A program made the translations under genes and the position numbers. From Laspinema palackyanum D2c (lineage in GTDB: Bacteria; Cyanobacteriota; Cyanobacteriia; Cyanobacteriales; Laspinemataceae): a stretch of 59,291 bases of DNA. The notes below the pieces were generated by a model. That model searched no databases. It was not told where the DNA came from and was given only the letters and a program-made list of their open reading frames with translations. Where the stretch lies: positions 52,174 to 111,464 of the forward strand of contig NZ_JAMXFD010000020.1 in assembly GCF_025370875.1 (NCBI RefSeq), written 5' to 3'. How positions within the stretch are numbered: the stretch's first letter is position 1; each line of letters starts with the position of its first letter. Positions 1-8,629 of this stretch are shown one piece after another.

Positions 1-246
1 CCCCAATCTGTTCCCCCTGGTGGTTCCACAAGCGCACGGTGTTGTCCGAACTGCCACTGACAATGGTCTGACCATCCACGCTGATGGCTACAGCGTTGAC
101 CGAACCCTGATGGCCGCGCAGTTCCCCAATCTGTTCCCCCTGGTGGTTCCACAAGCGCACGGTGTTGTCCGAACTGCCACTGACAATGGTCTGACCATCC
201 GCGCTGATGGCTACGGCAAAGACCCAACTCTGATGGCCGTAGCGAT
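1..246. repeat. Tandem 123-bp repeat encoding WD40 blades
   Basis: Two consecutive units (1-123 and 124-246) have a period of 123 bp, or 41 codons. The first 77 nt of the two units are identical and the remainder diverges. They encode neighbouring WD40 blades of the caspase-ATPase gene, and the array may continue beyond the left edge. Near-identity at DNA level means recent duplication or gene conversion. Confidence 0.85.
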
Positions 247-2608
247 TTTGTTCTAGAGTGGTTTGAATGCTAGTGAGCAAGCTCGCTTCCACCACACTCA
301 TCACTCGCCGCAATTTGTCTTGACTCTCTCCCGTCGCCTGAATGGCCAGGACTAACCCATCTAACGGTTGGGTACTGGTGAGCAAATTTTGGGCCTGAGC
401 GGCTTTTGCCCGCAAATTGGCAATGGTGGCTTGGCGTTGGGCATTTAGCCAGAGTCCGGTGACTAGGGTTAAGACGGCGAGGACGGCACTAATACTGACA
501 ATGCGGGTGGTGCGGCGCTGGCGGATGCTTTTTCTCACAAACTCTCGCGCCAATGCGGACAGGGGAAAGGTATCGCCATGTTTTCGCTCAAATACCTCGA
601 CCTCAACTAAATCTGCTCCCCTGAGCAATCCTTCGCGGCGTTTGCCTTTGTCTTCCCAGTCTCGGGCTTTGGCTTGGATTTCGTCTCGTTGCCGCTTCAC
701 TTCGGGGTTTTCGTTGACCCACTGTTCTAATTGCTCCCAGTTACTGATTAGGGATTCGTGGGCGACATCCACTACGGTGATTTTATCCTCTGGGTTCCCT
801 CTGGCTTGGAGTTCGCTGGTGACGACTAACCGCGCTGTTTCTAATTTGTCTAGGACGGTTTCCACCTGTTTGGGGGAGGGGGGTAAGTCGGTTAACTGGG
901 TTTTGCGGACTTGTCGGGCGGTGGGTTTGGTGTTTTCTAGGAGTTGGGTGAGTTCGAGAAATATACTCCGGGCTATGGTCTGTTGTTCTGGGGAAAGAGT
1001 CTGATAAACTTTATTGGCTCGATTTTGTAGCGCTTTTTGGACGCCGCCCATGTCTTGATAGGTTTGGACGGTCAACCGTTGGCTGCGTCGGTCCCAGAGT
1101 TGTTGGAGGATGTCTTGCAATAAGGGCAAACTGCCGGGGGATTTCTGAACATCTGCAACCATCAGGTTTTCCAGGTCTGGGGGGATGTTCCAGTTGACTT
1201 TTTTGGCGGGTTTGCCGATCGCCTCTCGTAACTCCGCCTCCTTCATTTCGGTGACGATCGCCTGATGGGTTTCGATGAGTTTCGCCAGTTGGGGATATTC
1301 CGCACATTTGCCCAAAAAATCCGCCCGCATGGTGATGATGACGCGCAGGGGTGAGGTTGCCGATCTCCCCCAATCCCCCTTGTCACGAAGTGAGTCAGAG
1401 TCAGTCGCCCCTAACAAACAGTCAAAAAACTGCGATCGCTTTGCCGGATCTTGACATTGGGTAAACACTTGCTCGAACTGATCCACGACGAACACGCAAG
1501 GGGCATTTGCTGGGGAAATCAGCCGGTGTAAGCCTTTCGCACCTTTGGCGAGTTCCTGGGTGGCTTGTTCTGAGGTGCAGAGGTTCTCGTCCACCAAGAC
1601 TTGCGCTAAACTGGCGAGGGGGTCGTCTCCGGGTTTGAATGGAGTACAGATTTTCCAGGTTTTGCTCTCGGAAAGGGTGCTGCCTTGCTTTAAGTCCGGG
1701 ATTAAACCAGCTCTCACAAGGGAGGATTTTCCACTGCCGGAAATGCCCAAAACTGCCAGAAATTGGCTGTCTCGCAGGCGATAAACTAAGGTTTGGGTCA
1801 GTTTGTCCCGGCCAAAGAAATATTTGGCATCCCGTTCTTGAAAGGCTTCTAATCCTTTGTAGGGACATTCATCCTGGAGAATTTCCTCTGGCAGTTCGAC
1901 TCCCGGATCTCTCAGGACGATTTCGCCCCAGTTATGACAAATGGGGGTTTGGTTGCGGGTTTGTAAGGCAGTTTCGATCGCTTTTGATAAGGTGACGTTG
2001 CTGATAATCCCCTCTTGCTGCAACCCTTGCAATAGCGCTTCGGTGAGGACGCTATGTTCTCCGGTTGTGGGTTCGTAAGCGGGCTCAAATTCTCGACAAG
2101 CGGCGATAAAACAGCGGGAGATGGTTTCCCCATCCCCCGGATCGGCTTCGTCAAAGTTGAGCAGTTCTCCAGCGTGACAGCAGTCTAATATCACAATCTG
2201 CTGTTTGACGCGACTTTTTTCTAAAATCTCGCGCAATTCTTTGAGGGGAAATCCCCAGGATTCTTTGCTATCCACGCGACTGGTGGCTAAAAAACCCTTG
2301 GTGAGGTTGCCTTTGACTTTTCGCAATCCGTGACCCGCAAAAAACAGCAGGGCGGTTTCGGGAATGCTGACATTGGCATCGAGGGCGAAGAGGTTGGTAA
2401 TGGCGTTTTCTAATTCGTGGGTGAGTAACTGTTTCTCGGGATGGACGCGCCATGCTTCTTGAGTGGAGGCGGCGGGTAATCCAGTGACCTCGAATCCGAG
2501 TTCTATCAGTTTTTGGGCGACTGCATTCGCGTCGTTGGCTGGGGTCCGCAATTCATGCAGAACCAGATAATCATTAATCCCGACTACCAATGCTTGCCGC
2601 TTTTTCAT
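1..2608 (-). CDS. Caspase-like peptidase / STAND ATPase / WD40 repeat protein (3' end outside window)
   Basis: This frame is open from the ATG at 2608 to the left edge, so the C-terminus is missing. The N-terminus is a peptidase C14 (orthocaspase) domain: MKKRQALVVGIND opens it, the catalytic His is H93 in FFAGHGLRK, and the catalytic Cys is C144 in LDCCHAGE. A P-loop ATPase follows, with Walker A GISGSGKSS at about 288-296 (K294). A hydrophobic segment of about 20 residues near 700-720 would anchor the protein in a membrane. From about residue 780 WD40 repeats begin (VSGSSDNTVRLWN); the last two visible are nearly identical. Family knowledge: such STAND proteins sense something with the WD40 propeller, oligomerise through the ATPase and activate the protease, and are linked to programmed cell death or conflict systems. 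Both catalytic residues are present, so an active protease is expected. The target is unknown. It diverges from the operon at 2662. Confidence 0.88.
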   Translation of the reverse strand, partial: MKKRQALVVGINDYLVLHELRTPANDANAVAQKLIELGFEVTGLPAASTQEAWRVHPEKQLLTHELENAITNLFALDANVSIPETALLFFAGHGLRKVKGNLTKGFLATSRVDSKESWGFPLKELREILEKSRVKQQIVILDCCHAGELLNFDEADPGDGETISRCFIAACREFEPAYEPTTGEHSVLTEALLQGLQQEGIISNVTLSKAIETALQTRNQTPICHNWGEIVLRDPGVELPEEILQDECPYKGLEAFQERDAKYFFGRDKLTQTLVYRLRDSQFLAVLGISGSGKSSLVRAGLIPDLKQGSTLSESKTWKICTPFKPGDDPLASLAQVLVDENLCTSEQATQELAKGAKGLHRLISPANAPCVFVVDQFEQVFTQCQDPAKRSQFFDCLLGATDSDSLRDKGDWGRSATSPLRVIITMRADFLGKCAEYPQLAKLIETHQAIVTEMKEAELREAIGKPAKKVNWNIPPDLENLMVADVQKSPGSLPLLQDILQQLWDRRSQRLTVQTYQDMGGVQKALQNRANKVYQTLSPEQQTIARSIFLELTQLLENTKPTARQVRKTQLTDLPPSPKQVETVLDKLETARLVVTSELQARGNPEDKITVVDVAHESLISNWEQLEQWVNENPEVKRQRDEIQAKARDWEDKGKRREGLLRGADLVEVEVFERKHGDTFPLSALAREFVRKSIRQRRTTRIVSISAVLAVLTLVTGLWLNAQRQATIANLRAKAAQAQNLLTSTQPLDGLVLAIQATGESQDKLRRVMSVVEASLLTSIQTTLEQNRYGHQSWVFAVAISADGQTIVSGSSDNTVRLWNHQGEQIGELRGHQGSVNAVAISVDGQTIVSGSSDNTVRLWNHQGEQIG

Positions 2609-2644
2609 TGGCCCACCATCCGCTAGAATTATTGGTATCTGAAT

Positions 2645-2650
2645 TATAAT
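2645..2650 (+). promoter_or_regulatory. Possible -10 element in the 53-bp divergent spacer
   Basis: A perfect TATAAT lies 11 nt before the ATG at 2662, inside the short spacer shared with the caspase gene. No TTGACA-like -35 box is seen at the right distance. If used, the transcript of the 2662 gene would be nearly leaderless. This is a weak call from sequence alone. Confidence 0.3.
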
Positions 2651-2661
2651 ACCCCAAATCT

Positions 2662-3123
2662 ATGGAAACTTCGGTTGACAAAACTTTACTGGCTTTTTTG
2701 CTGGCCCTGTACCGGCTGGACGACGAACTGACGATGGCGGAAGTTGTGGATTTGCAAAATAATGTGGGGACTCTCTTGGAACTTCGTCCAGACAAGGAGA
2801 AGGCCATTATCGAGGAAGTTAACACAATTTTGGAGAAAAATCCCGGCTTAAATCAACTCTATCAAGAAGCGATGACAAAAGTTGCGTCTCTGGAGGAAGG
2901 GCAGTTATATCAATGGTTGCCGCCGAAAAATTTGCTCCAGCAGCAACTCGGCATCCGGGAGATTGACCGAGGTTATCTACCCCAAGGGAAGCCGAATCAA
3001 CGGACGAGTGAAGTGGTGAATTTGAGTCGGATGGTGATGACGCGCGATCGCCCGGATAAAAGTGTTAAAAAAATTGAGGGTTTGGAGGAGTATTGGGAGT
3101 TACCGCAAGCACCGATATTTTAG
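2662..3123 (+). CDS. Hypothetical protein, first gene of operon divergent from the caspase gene
   Basis: This is a 153-residue protein that I do not recognise. The first 85 or so residues are rich in Leu, Glu and Asp and look helical (KTLLAFLLALYRLDDELTMA), like a compact helical adaptor. The last 60 residues are basic and polar and look disordered. There is no signal peptide or membrane segment. It starts 53 bp from the divergent caspase gene and is followed after 45 nt by the membrane protein at 3169, so it probably forms a two-gene operon. By position it could be an adaptor between caspase and membrane protein, in the manner of the effector-associated domains described for bacterial conflict systems. 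That role is inference; no motif proves it. Confidence 0.7.
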   Translation: METSVDKTLLAFLLALYRLDDELTMAEVVDLQNNVGTLLELRPDKEKAIIEEVNTILEKNPGLNQLYQEAMTKVASLEEGQLYQWLPPKNLLQQQLGIREIDRGYLPQGKPNQRTSEVVNLSRMVMTRDRPDKSVKKIEGLEEYWELPQAPIF

Positions 3124-3168
3124 GACAATCCTGCTGATTGCCTCCAGGAAATTCAATGACAAAGTTGT

Positions 3169-4617
3169 ATGAATGATATCATTTATCCCACAGTTGATTT
3201 ATTTATCTATGATTTGCGGGATGGATTAGGCGATAATCCTGAGAAAGTGCAAGAAAATTGGGATAATTTTAAACAAAAATTACCGGAAACTCTGCATAAC
3301 CGGCTCAAGTTTGATTCTGGGTTTGAATCGGAGTATGAAGAACTTTTACCGAAAAAGAACGAATTTTACCAATTCAGCAATCAGGGTTACGAAGGGTTTT
3401 ATTACCCAGTGCGGATGAGCGATATGTATGGGCTGTTGCTGGATTGTTCGGTGTCGGATGAATTGACTCCGCAACCGGCAAAATGTATTAAACAAATTAA
3501 GGGGGAAATAAAGCGTCGTCTGGGCGAAAGTTCGGCGACGTTAGGTCAAAGTTGGTTGATTTATGGGCAGTTACCTCACCCGGGTCAAAATCCGGAAGAT
3601 GTGGCTCAAATTTGTTATAAGGCGTTGTTTCCTTGGGCGAATTGGCAGGAGAATTTTCGGGGTCAAGGTCACCTGTTGGGGGGGACTGTGTTTGAACTGG
3701 ATTGTTTTAAGCTATTGCTGCAAGAAACGGACAATCAATCCGAGGATTCTGTGGCATCTAAGTCCCGGGTTTTTGATAGTCATCATGTAATCATTGTTCT
3801 GTATCCGACGGCTAATGCAGCTAAAGCAGGGGCGGAGTTATATTCTGATTGGATGCGGTTATTTGCTTATCGCGCTAAAATTCTTTGGGCTTATGGACAG
3901 ACCCGGGAACTGAAACAAAGGCTGAAGCAACGTTATATCACAATTCAAGATTGTTTGCAACAAATTTACGGGAACCAGTATCAGAATTTACCTTTAAATA
4001 AACTGAAAGATATTCTCAATCAAGCTCGTCACATTGTCTCGGATTACACGATTGATGTGGATGATTTTGGGTATCAATTGCGGACGATCGCCATTAATCT
4101 GGACAACTACAAAAAACGCCTCGAAATCATTGCTGAAAAATTAACATCTGAGGAGTTTTCGGCGGTTGGTACTCAACTCACAGATATCGCATTTTTAGCG
4201 AATTTTAGCAATCTGGTTACGGATAAATATTTACGCCAAGTGGAAAAAGATTATGAAAATTTGAGTCCGGGTTTACAGCGGTTGGAGTTTGCGATCGCCA
4301 CGATTCGGGGGTTGGTAGAAGTTGATCGCGCAAGGCAAGAACGGCGGTTTCAGAATAATATCACAATCTTCGGGTGGGGTTTAGCAGCAGCGGCGATCGC
4401 TGCTTCCCTTTCGGCACAGTTTCCCTATGTGATTGTGCCGGTGGAAGTGCTGACGACGGAAACAACCCAGGAGACAAATGCGATCGCCTCGGTGGAACTC
4501 AATCCCAGTCTTTCTGCCTCCTGGGATGCGGCATTTCTCTCATTGCTATGTAGTCTCGCTGCCGGGGTGTTGTTTATGGCGATCGCCTGGTTATGGATTA
4601 AACGCAAGGAAAAATAA
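3169..4617 (+). CDS. Hypothetical protein with two C-terminal membrane helices
   Basis: This is a 482-residue protein of unknown function. Residues 1 to about 230 look like a mixed alpha/beta soluble domain (LDCSVSDEL and HHVIIVLYPTANAAK are strand-like). Residues about 230-400 are helical and charged, possibly a coiled coil. Two hydrophobic helices close the chain: FGWGLAAAAIAASLSAQFPY at about 405-425 and a second at about 455-477, joined by a polar loop of about 30 residues and followed by a lysine-rich tail. This topology (large cytosolic part, two helices at the end) recalls CorA-like transporters, but the CorA GMN signature is absent. It is the second gene of the operon divergent from the caspase-ATPase and ends 2 nt before the convergent methyltransferase gene. 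A membrane effector role is plausible but unproven. Confidence 0.75.
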   Translation: MNDIIYPTVDLFIYDLRDGLGDNPEKVQENWDNFKQKLPETLHNRLKFDSGFESEYEELLPKKNEFYQFSNQGYEGFYYPVRMSDMYGLLLDCSVSDELTPQPAKCIKQIKGEIKRRLGESSATLGQSWLIYGQLPHPGQNPEDVAQICYKALFPWANWQENFRGQGHLLGGTVFELDCFKLLLQETDNQSEDSVASKSRVFDSHHVIIVLYPTANAAKAGAELYSDWMRLFAYRAKILWAYGQTRELKQRLKQRYITIQDCLQQIYGNQYQNLPLNKLKDILNQARHIVSDYTIDVDDFGYQLRTIAINLDNYKKRLEIIAEKLTSEEFSAVGTQLTDIAFLANFSNLVTDKYLRQVEKDYENLSPGLQRLEFAIATIRGLVEVDRARQERRFQNNITIFGWGLAAAAIAASLSAQFPYVIVPVEVLTTETTQETNAIASVELNPSLSASWDAAFLSLLCSLAAGVLFMAIAWLWIKRKEK

Positions 4618-4619
4618 CC

Positions 4620-5819
4620 TCACCTCATCGGCGGTATCCTCAACCCTTTTAACCCTTTCCCCTTCTGGTCCTCACTTAATCCTTTTCCCTGTACCAACAC
4701 CCCAAAACCCCCTAATCCTCTAGGGTCGATCGCCTCATGCAAGACTTGCCTGCGATTAATCATGGTTCCCAAATCCATGCCTGGGGTGGTGGAGAGTGCC
4801 GCAATGCGATCGCCTAACCCCAATGCCATTAAAAACATCGCCTGCTGGGTAAACCCCAATTTCTCCAATCCACAGGACTCCCCTTGTCGTTCCAATGCGG
4901 TAAAATCAACATGAGCGGTTATATCCTGTTCTCCAATTAAAATATAAGGATTATCATGATAGCGGTGTTGATAATAACATTGTAATGTTCCTTGATGTCG
5001 CATTGGTGTATAATATCCGTGAGCCGGATATCCATAATCAATGGTTAGCACATATCCCTGATTGAGTTTTTCGCTCACTTGTCTCACCCAATCCAATGCC
5101 GCCAGATTGACTTCGGTGCGATATCCGTCGGGGTAGGGTTTCCCCGTGATGTCAATGTCAATGAGTTGAAAATATTCGGTAATTTTGGGAGTGGAGAGTT
5201 CCCCAGGGATTTCTTGAAAGGGAGATGCTTCGGGAGACTCGGGTATTTTGTCCGAGGTGGTGATATAAATTTCGTGAAGTTTTCCCTCTTCTACCTGGAT
5301 TTGATGCACCGGGAAGGCATCGATTAATTCATTAGAAAAGAAACATCCGGTGATTGAATCTGCTGCAATTTCCTCCCAAGTTACCCAGCGCAAATTTGCC
5401 CCGCCGCTGGAGAGTTTGGAGAATTGCTGCTGTTGTAACTGGCGCATTGCTGGGGATTGTTCGATGATTAGATATTCCGTTGCTGCAAAACAATCTCGAT
5501 GGTGGCGATAAAGATATTTGATGACATCGGCAGCGATTAATCCTTGTCCCGCACCCATTTCTACGAGGTGAAATGGGGTGGGATGTCCGAGAATTTCCCA
5601 GATTTCGATAAATTGGACTGCCAGCATTTCTCCAAAATCTGCGCCTAAGTGGGGGGAAGTCATAAAGTCTCCCTGTGCGCCAATTTTTCCGACATGGGCG
5701 GCATAATATCCATGTTGGGGATGGTAGAGGGCTAATTCCATATAGTCGGCAAAGGTGATTTGCCGTTGGGGATGTTGTTGGATTTTTTCTTGGATGATTG
5801 GGATTAACAAGTTCGACAT
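4620..5819 (-). CDS. MidA/NDUFAF7-family SAM-dependent methyltransferase (COG1565)
   Basis: The protein has 399 residues with the layout of the MidA/NDUFAF7 family. An N-terminal ITFADYMELALYHPQHGYYA segment and the block GDFMTSPHLGADFGEM precede SAM motif I, VEMGAGQG, at about 86-93. A FFSNELIDAFPVHQ block, typical of the family, follows. Mitochondrial NDUFAF7 dimethylates an arginine of NDUFS2, a complex I subunit, and is needed for complex I assembly. The NDUFS2 homologue NdhH is encoded immediately upstream on the same strand, 201 bp away. That supports a role in NDH-1 assembly, though bacterial substrates are not proved by sequence. The gene converges with the 3169 gene. Confidence 0.85.
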   Translation of the reverse strand: MSNLLIPIIQEKIQQHPQRQITFADYMELALYHPQHGYYAAHVGKIGAQGDFMTSPHLGADFGEMLAVQFIEIWEILGHPTPFHLVEMGAGQGLIAADVIKYLYRHHRDCFAATEYLIIEQSPAMRQLQQQQFSKLSSGGANLRWVTWEEIAADSITGCFFSNELIDAFPVHQIQVEEGKLHEIYITTSDKIPESPEASPFQEIPGELSTPKITEYFQLIDIDITGKPYPDGYRTEVNLAALDWVRQVSEKLNQGYVLTIDYGYPAHGYYTPMRHQGTLQCYYQHRYHDNPYILIGEQDITAHVDFTALERQGESCGLEKLGFTQQAMFLMALGLGDRIAALSTTPGMDLGTMINRRQVLHEAIDPRGLGGFGVLVQGKGLSEDQKGKGLKGLRIPPMR

Positions 5820-5879
5820 ATTGAGTTAGTATTTAATAGGAGAGGGGTATTGGTTACCCTATAGGAATTAGGCGGCAGA

Positions 5880-5982
5880 GCCGCTAAGAATGCGTGTCAT
5901 GGCTCTGCCGTGACACGAGAGGTGTGTTATTAGTCGGATTTATCCGGCTTGATTCTGTTAGGCGGGGGTTTAAACCCCCGCC
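5880..5982. repeat. Palindromic intergenic repeats between ndhH and the methyltransferase gene
   Basis: GGCAGAGCC near 5873-5885 and GGCTCTGCC near 5900-5909 are inverted copies, and CGTGTCA/TGACACG arms are nested around the second. At 5961-5982 lies a perfect 22-bp palindrome with GGCGGGGG and CCCCCGCC arms around TTTAAA. The GTGTCATGGC/TGACAC part resembles the elements at 39133-39409. The structure could mark a transcript end or processing point after ndhH, or be a mobile palindrome. Confidence 0.7.
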
Positions 5983-6020
5983 GGTTGTTGCTTCAAAACT
6001 CAAAACTCATCAACGTTTAA

Positions 6021-7214
6021 TTATCGGTCCACGGAACCCATAATCACATCGATACTGCCGAGAATTGCCACAATATCTGCAACTTTGTTACCGCGTAAAA
6101 TAGAGGACAAGACTTGCAGATTATTGAAGTCAGCAGCGCGGATTTTCCAGCGCCAGGGGAAGACATTATCATTACCAATCAGATAAATTCCCAGTTCTCC
6201 TTTGCCACTTTCCACGCGGAAATAATGCTCTCCAGCGGGAATTTTAAAGGTGGGGGCAATCTTTTTGGCGATGAATTGATAGTCAAATCCGTTCCATTCG
6301 GATTTGGGTCCTTCCATCATCCGCTTGGCTTCTAGGTTCTCGTAAGGTCCACCGGGAAGACCCTTCAAGGCTTGGCGGAGGATTTTGACGGATTCGCGCA
6401 TTTCGGCCATGCGGACGATATATCGGGCTAAACAGTCCCCCTCGGTTGCCCAGCAGACTTCCCAATCAAAGTCGTCATAACATTCGTAATGGTCAACTTT
6501 TCTTAAATCCCATTTGACGCCGGATGCTCTTAAGACGGGACCGGAGAGACCCCAGTTGATGGCTTCTTCCCGAGAGATGACGCCGAGGTTTTGAATCCGG
6601 CGACGGAAAATGGGGTTGTTGGTGATTAGGCGTTCGTATTCGTCAATGACGGGATCGAAGTAGTCGCAAAAGTCTTCGCATTTATCCACCCAACCGTAGG
6701 GGATGTCAGCGGCGACGCCACCGATGCGGAAGTAGTTATTATTGACCATGCGTTGCCCGGTGGCGGCTTCCCAGAGGTCATAAATCATTTCCCGATCGCG
6801 GAAAATGTAGAAGAATGGACTCAGTGCTCCGACATCGGCGAGGAAGGGTCCCAACCAGAGTAAGTGGTTAGCAAGACGGTTCAGTTCCAGCATGATCACC
6901 CGCAGGTAGCTGGCACGTCGGGGTACTTCAATGTCGGCGAGTTTTTCCGGTGCATTGACGGTTACCGCTTCATTGAACATTCCCTCAGCGTAGTCCCAGC
7001 GACTAACGTAGGGAACGAACATGATGTTGGTGCGGTTTTCGGCAATTTTCTCCATGCCTCTATGCAGGTAGCCCAAGACTGGCTCGCAATCGACTACATC
7101 CTCGCCGTCAAGGGTGACGATTAGGCGCAGGACCCCGTGCATGGAGGGATGGTGCGGTCCCATGCTGAGAATCATGGGATCGGTTCTAGTTTCTATCCGG
7201 GTTGGTGGTGCCAT
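6021..7214 (-). CDS. ndhH: NAD(P)H-quinone oxidoreductase (NDH-1) subunit H
   Basis: The product is 397 residues, close to the usual 394 for cyanobacterial NdhH, the homologue of mitochondrial NDUFS2 and bacterial NuoD. It is a hydrophilic subunit of the thylakoid NDH-1 complex, which moves electrons from reduced ferredoxin to plastoquinone in respiration and cyclic electron flow and helps form the quinone site. Diagnostic stretches are [14 protein letters not shown] near the N-terminus, [15 protein letters not shown] at about 48-62, and the C-terminal [11 protein letters not shown]. The ATG at 7214 gives the expected N-terminus. No other ndh genes are in the window, so ndhH stands apart as in many cyanobacteria. 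R52 in GYLHRGMEK aligns, from memory, with the NDUFS2 arginine methylated by NDUFAF7. Confidence 0.98.
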   Translation of the reverse strand: MAPPTRIETRTDPMILSMGPHHPSMHGVLRLIVTLDGEDVVDCEPVLGYLHRGMEKIAENRTNIMFVPYVSRWDYAEGMFNEAVTVNAPEKLADIEVPRRASYLRVIMLELNRLANHLLWLGPFLADVGALSPFFYIFRDREMIYDLWEAATGQRMVNNNYFRIGGVAADIPYGWVDKCEDFCDYFDPVIDEYERLITNNPIFRRRIQNLGVISREEAINWGLSGPVLRASGVKWDLRKVDHYECYDDFDWEVCWATEGDCLARYIVRMAEMRESVKILRQALKGLPGGPYENLEAKRMMEGPKSEWNGFDYQFIAKKIAPTFKIPAGEHYFRVESGKGELGIYLIGNDNVFPWRWKIRAADFNNLQVLSSILRGNKVADIVAILGSIDVIMGSVDR

Positions 7215-7370
7215 AAATGAGGGTGCTCCTGTTGAGACAGATTTGGGCTGCTGTACCGACGTCAGATAGGGGATTTTCTACAATCTAAAATCGGGACGGG
7301 GTACGGCAGTGCTGTTACCAATTGTTGCTTTTTGTTTCATTGCTTTCATCATTATAGGGAGATTGGGTCC

Positions 7371-8279
7371 GTGGTAAATCAGGGAGTGAGTGTAAATCCG
7401 GAGGCAATGGAGGGGTTTGTCCATTTGTCGGTTTTGAGTCAGGAAGTGGTGGAGGGGTTGGCGATTCGTCCGGGGGGGCGTTATTTGGATGCGACGGTGG
7501 GTGGGGGAGGTCATTCGCGATTGATTTTGGAGGCGGCCCCTGGGGTGCAGTTGGTGGCGATCGACCGCGATCGCCTCGCCTTGGATGCAGCAGGGAGTCG
7601 GTTGGCGGAGTATGGGGATGCGGTGACATTTTGGCAGGGAAATTTTGCGGAGTATCAGCCCCAAGAGATGCGGTTTGATGGGATTGTGGCGGATTTGGGG
7701 GTGAGTTCGGCGCAGTTAGATCGCCCGGAACGGGGGTTTAGTTTTCGGTATGAGGCTCCTTTGGATATGAGAATGGATGAACGGCAGGAGTTGAGTGCGG
7801 CGGATATTGTGAATTATTGGGATGAGGTGGAGTTGGCAGATATTTTTTATCGCTATGGGGAGGAACGGTTTTCTCGTCGGATTGCACGGCGAATTGTGGA
7901 ACGGCGTCCGTTGGAAACTACGACTCAGTTGGCGTCGGCAGTGGCTTCTTCGGTGCCGGGGAAGTCCCGTCATGGCAAAATTCATCCGGCTACCCGGGTG
8001 TTTCAAGCTTTGCGGATTGCGGTGAATGGGGAACTGGCTGCTTTGGAAACCTTTTTAGAAAAGGCTCCCTTGTGGTTGCATCCGGGGGGACGGCTGGGTA
8101 TTATTAGCTTTCATAGCCTAGAAGATCGACTGGTTAAGCATCGGATGCGGGATTCACCGCTTCTAAAGGTGCTGACGAAAAAGCCGATCACGCCCGGGGA
8201 AGCAGAAATTGCCCACAATTCGCGATCGCGATCGGCAAAGTTGAGATTATTCGAGCGCATTGAGCCGGATCTAACCTAG
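7371..8279 (+). CDS. rsmH: 16S rRNA (cytosine1402-N4)-methyltransferase RsmH
   Basis: RsmH (MraW) methylates N4 of C1402 in the decoding centre of 16S rRNA using SAM. The SAM site reads [10 protein letters not shown] at about 40-49. Also present are [20 protein letters not shown], the [14 protein letters not shown] block and the C-terminal [13 protein letters not shown] block, all typical of the family. I chose the GTG at 7371 because AGGGAG lies 9 nt upstream and the resulting 302 residues match the family length. The frame also opens at a TTG at 7332, and an ATG at 7407 has a GGAGG only 2 nt upstream, too close to work. It is not in an mra/mur cluster here. Confidence 0.96.
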   Translation: MVNQGVSVNPEAMEGFVHLSVLSQEVVEGLAIRPGGRYLDATVGGGGHSRLILEAAPGVQLVAIDRDRLALDAAGSRLAEYGDAVTFWQGNFAEYQPQEMRFDGIVADLGVSSAQLDRPERGFSFRYEAPLDMRMDERQELSAADIVNYWDEVELADIFYRYGEERFSRRIARRIVERRPLETTTQLASAVASSVPGKSRHGKIHPATRVFQALRIAVNGELAALETFLEKAPLWLHPGGRLGIISFHSLEDRLVKHRMRDSPLLKVLTKKPITPGEAEIAHNSRSRSAKLRLFERIEPDLT

Positions 8280-8629
8280 GAGGTGACACTCTATTGGGTT
8301 AATCCTGATGCCAGGGGCTTGGAGGGGCCAGAAAGACTGACCCACTGCCTCACCCCAACACCGTAACGGTCTTTAACAAATCGACCGAACTCAATGGCAG
8401 GCTGCTAACAAGCCAGCTCTCTATGTTAAGCTCATTTGAGCGGAGCAAAGCCCGTTAGTGCCTGCCGATCGCCGGGTACTTTTATAAAGAAAGGAATGCC
8501 CACCCAAAGCGTGATTTGCCAGTGGTGTTCTCAACCCGTTAGGCACCCGATTGAGATCGGCCCGTCGAAAACAGCCGTACAAGGGCGCAAGTCACACTGA
8601 ATCCATATAGCCTGTAAGTGGGGTATCGC
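8280..8629. other. Intergenic region, no gene seen
   Basis: These 350 bp lie between rsmH and the PP2C response regulator. I see no convincing reading frame, tRNA or repeat. The region should hold the promoter of the downstream phosphatase-kinase pair, but I cannot identify a clear -35/-10 pair. Confidence 0.5.

Noticed and set aside
417-1004. 195-codon plus-strand frame opposite the caspase-ATPase gene
   Set aside because: It is the antisense shadow of a clearly coding minus-strand frame.
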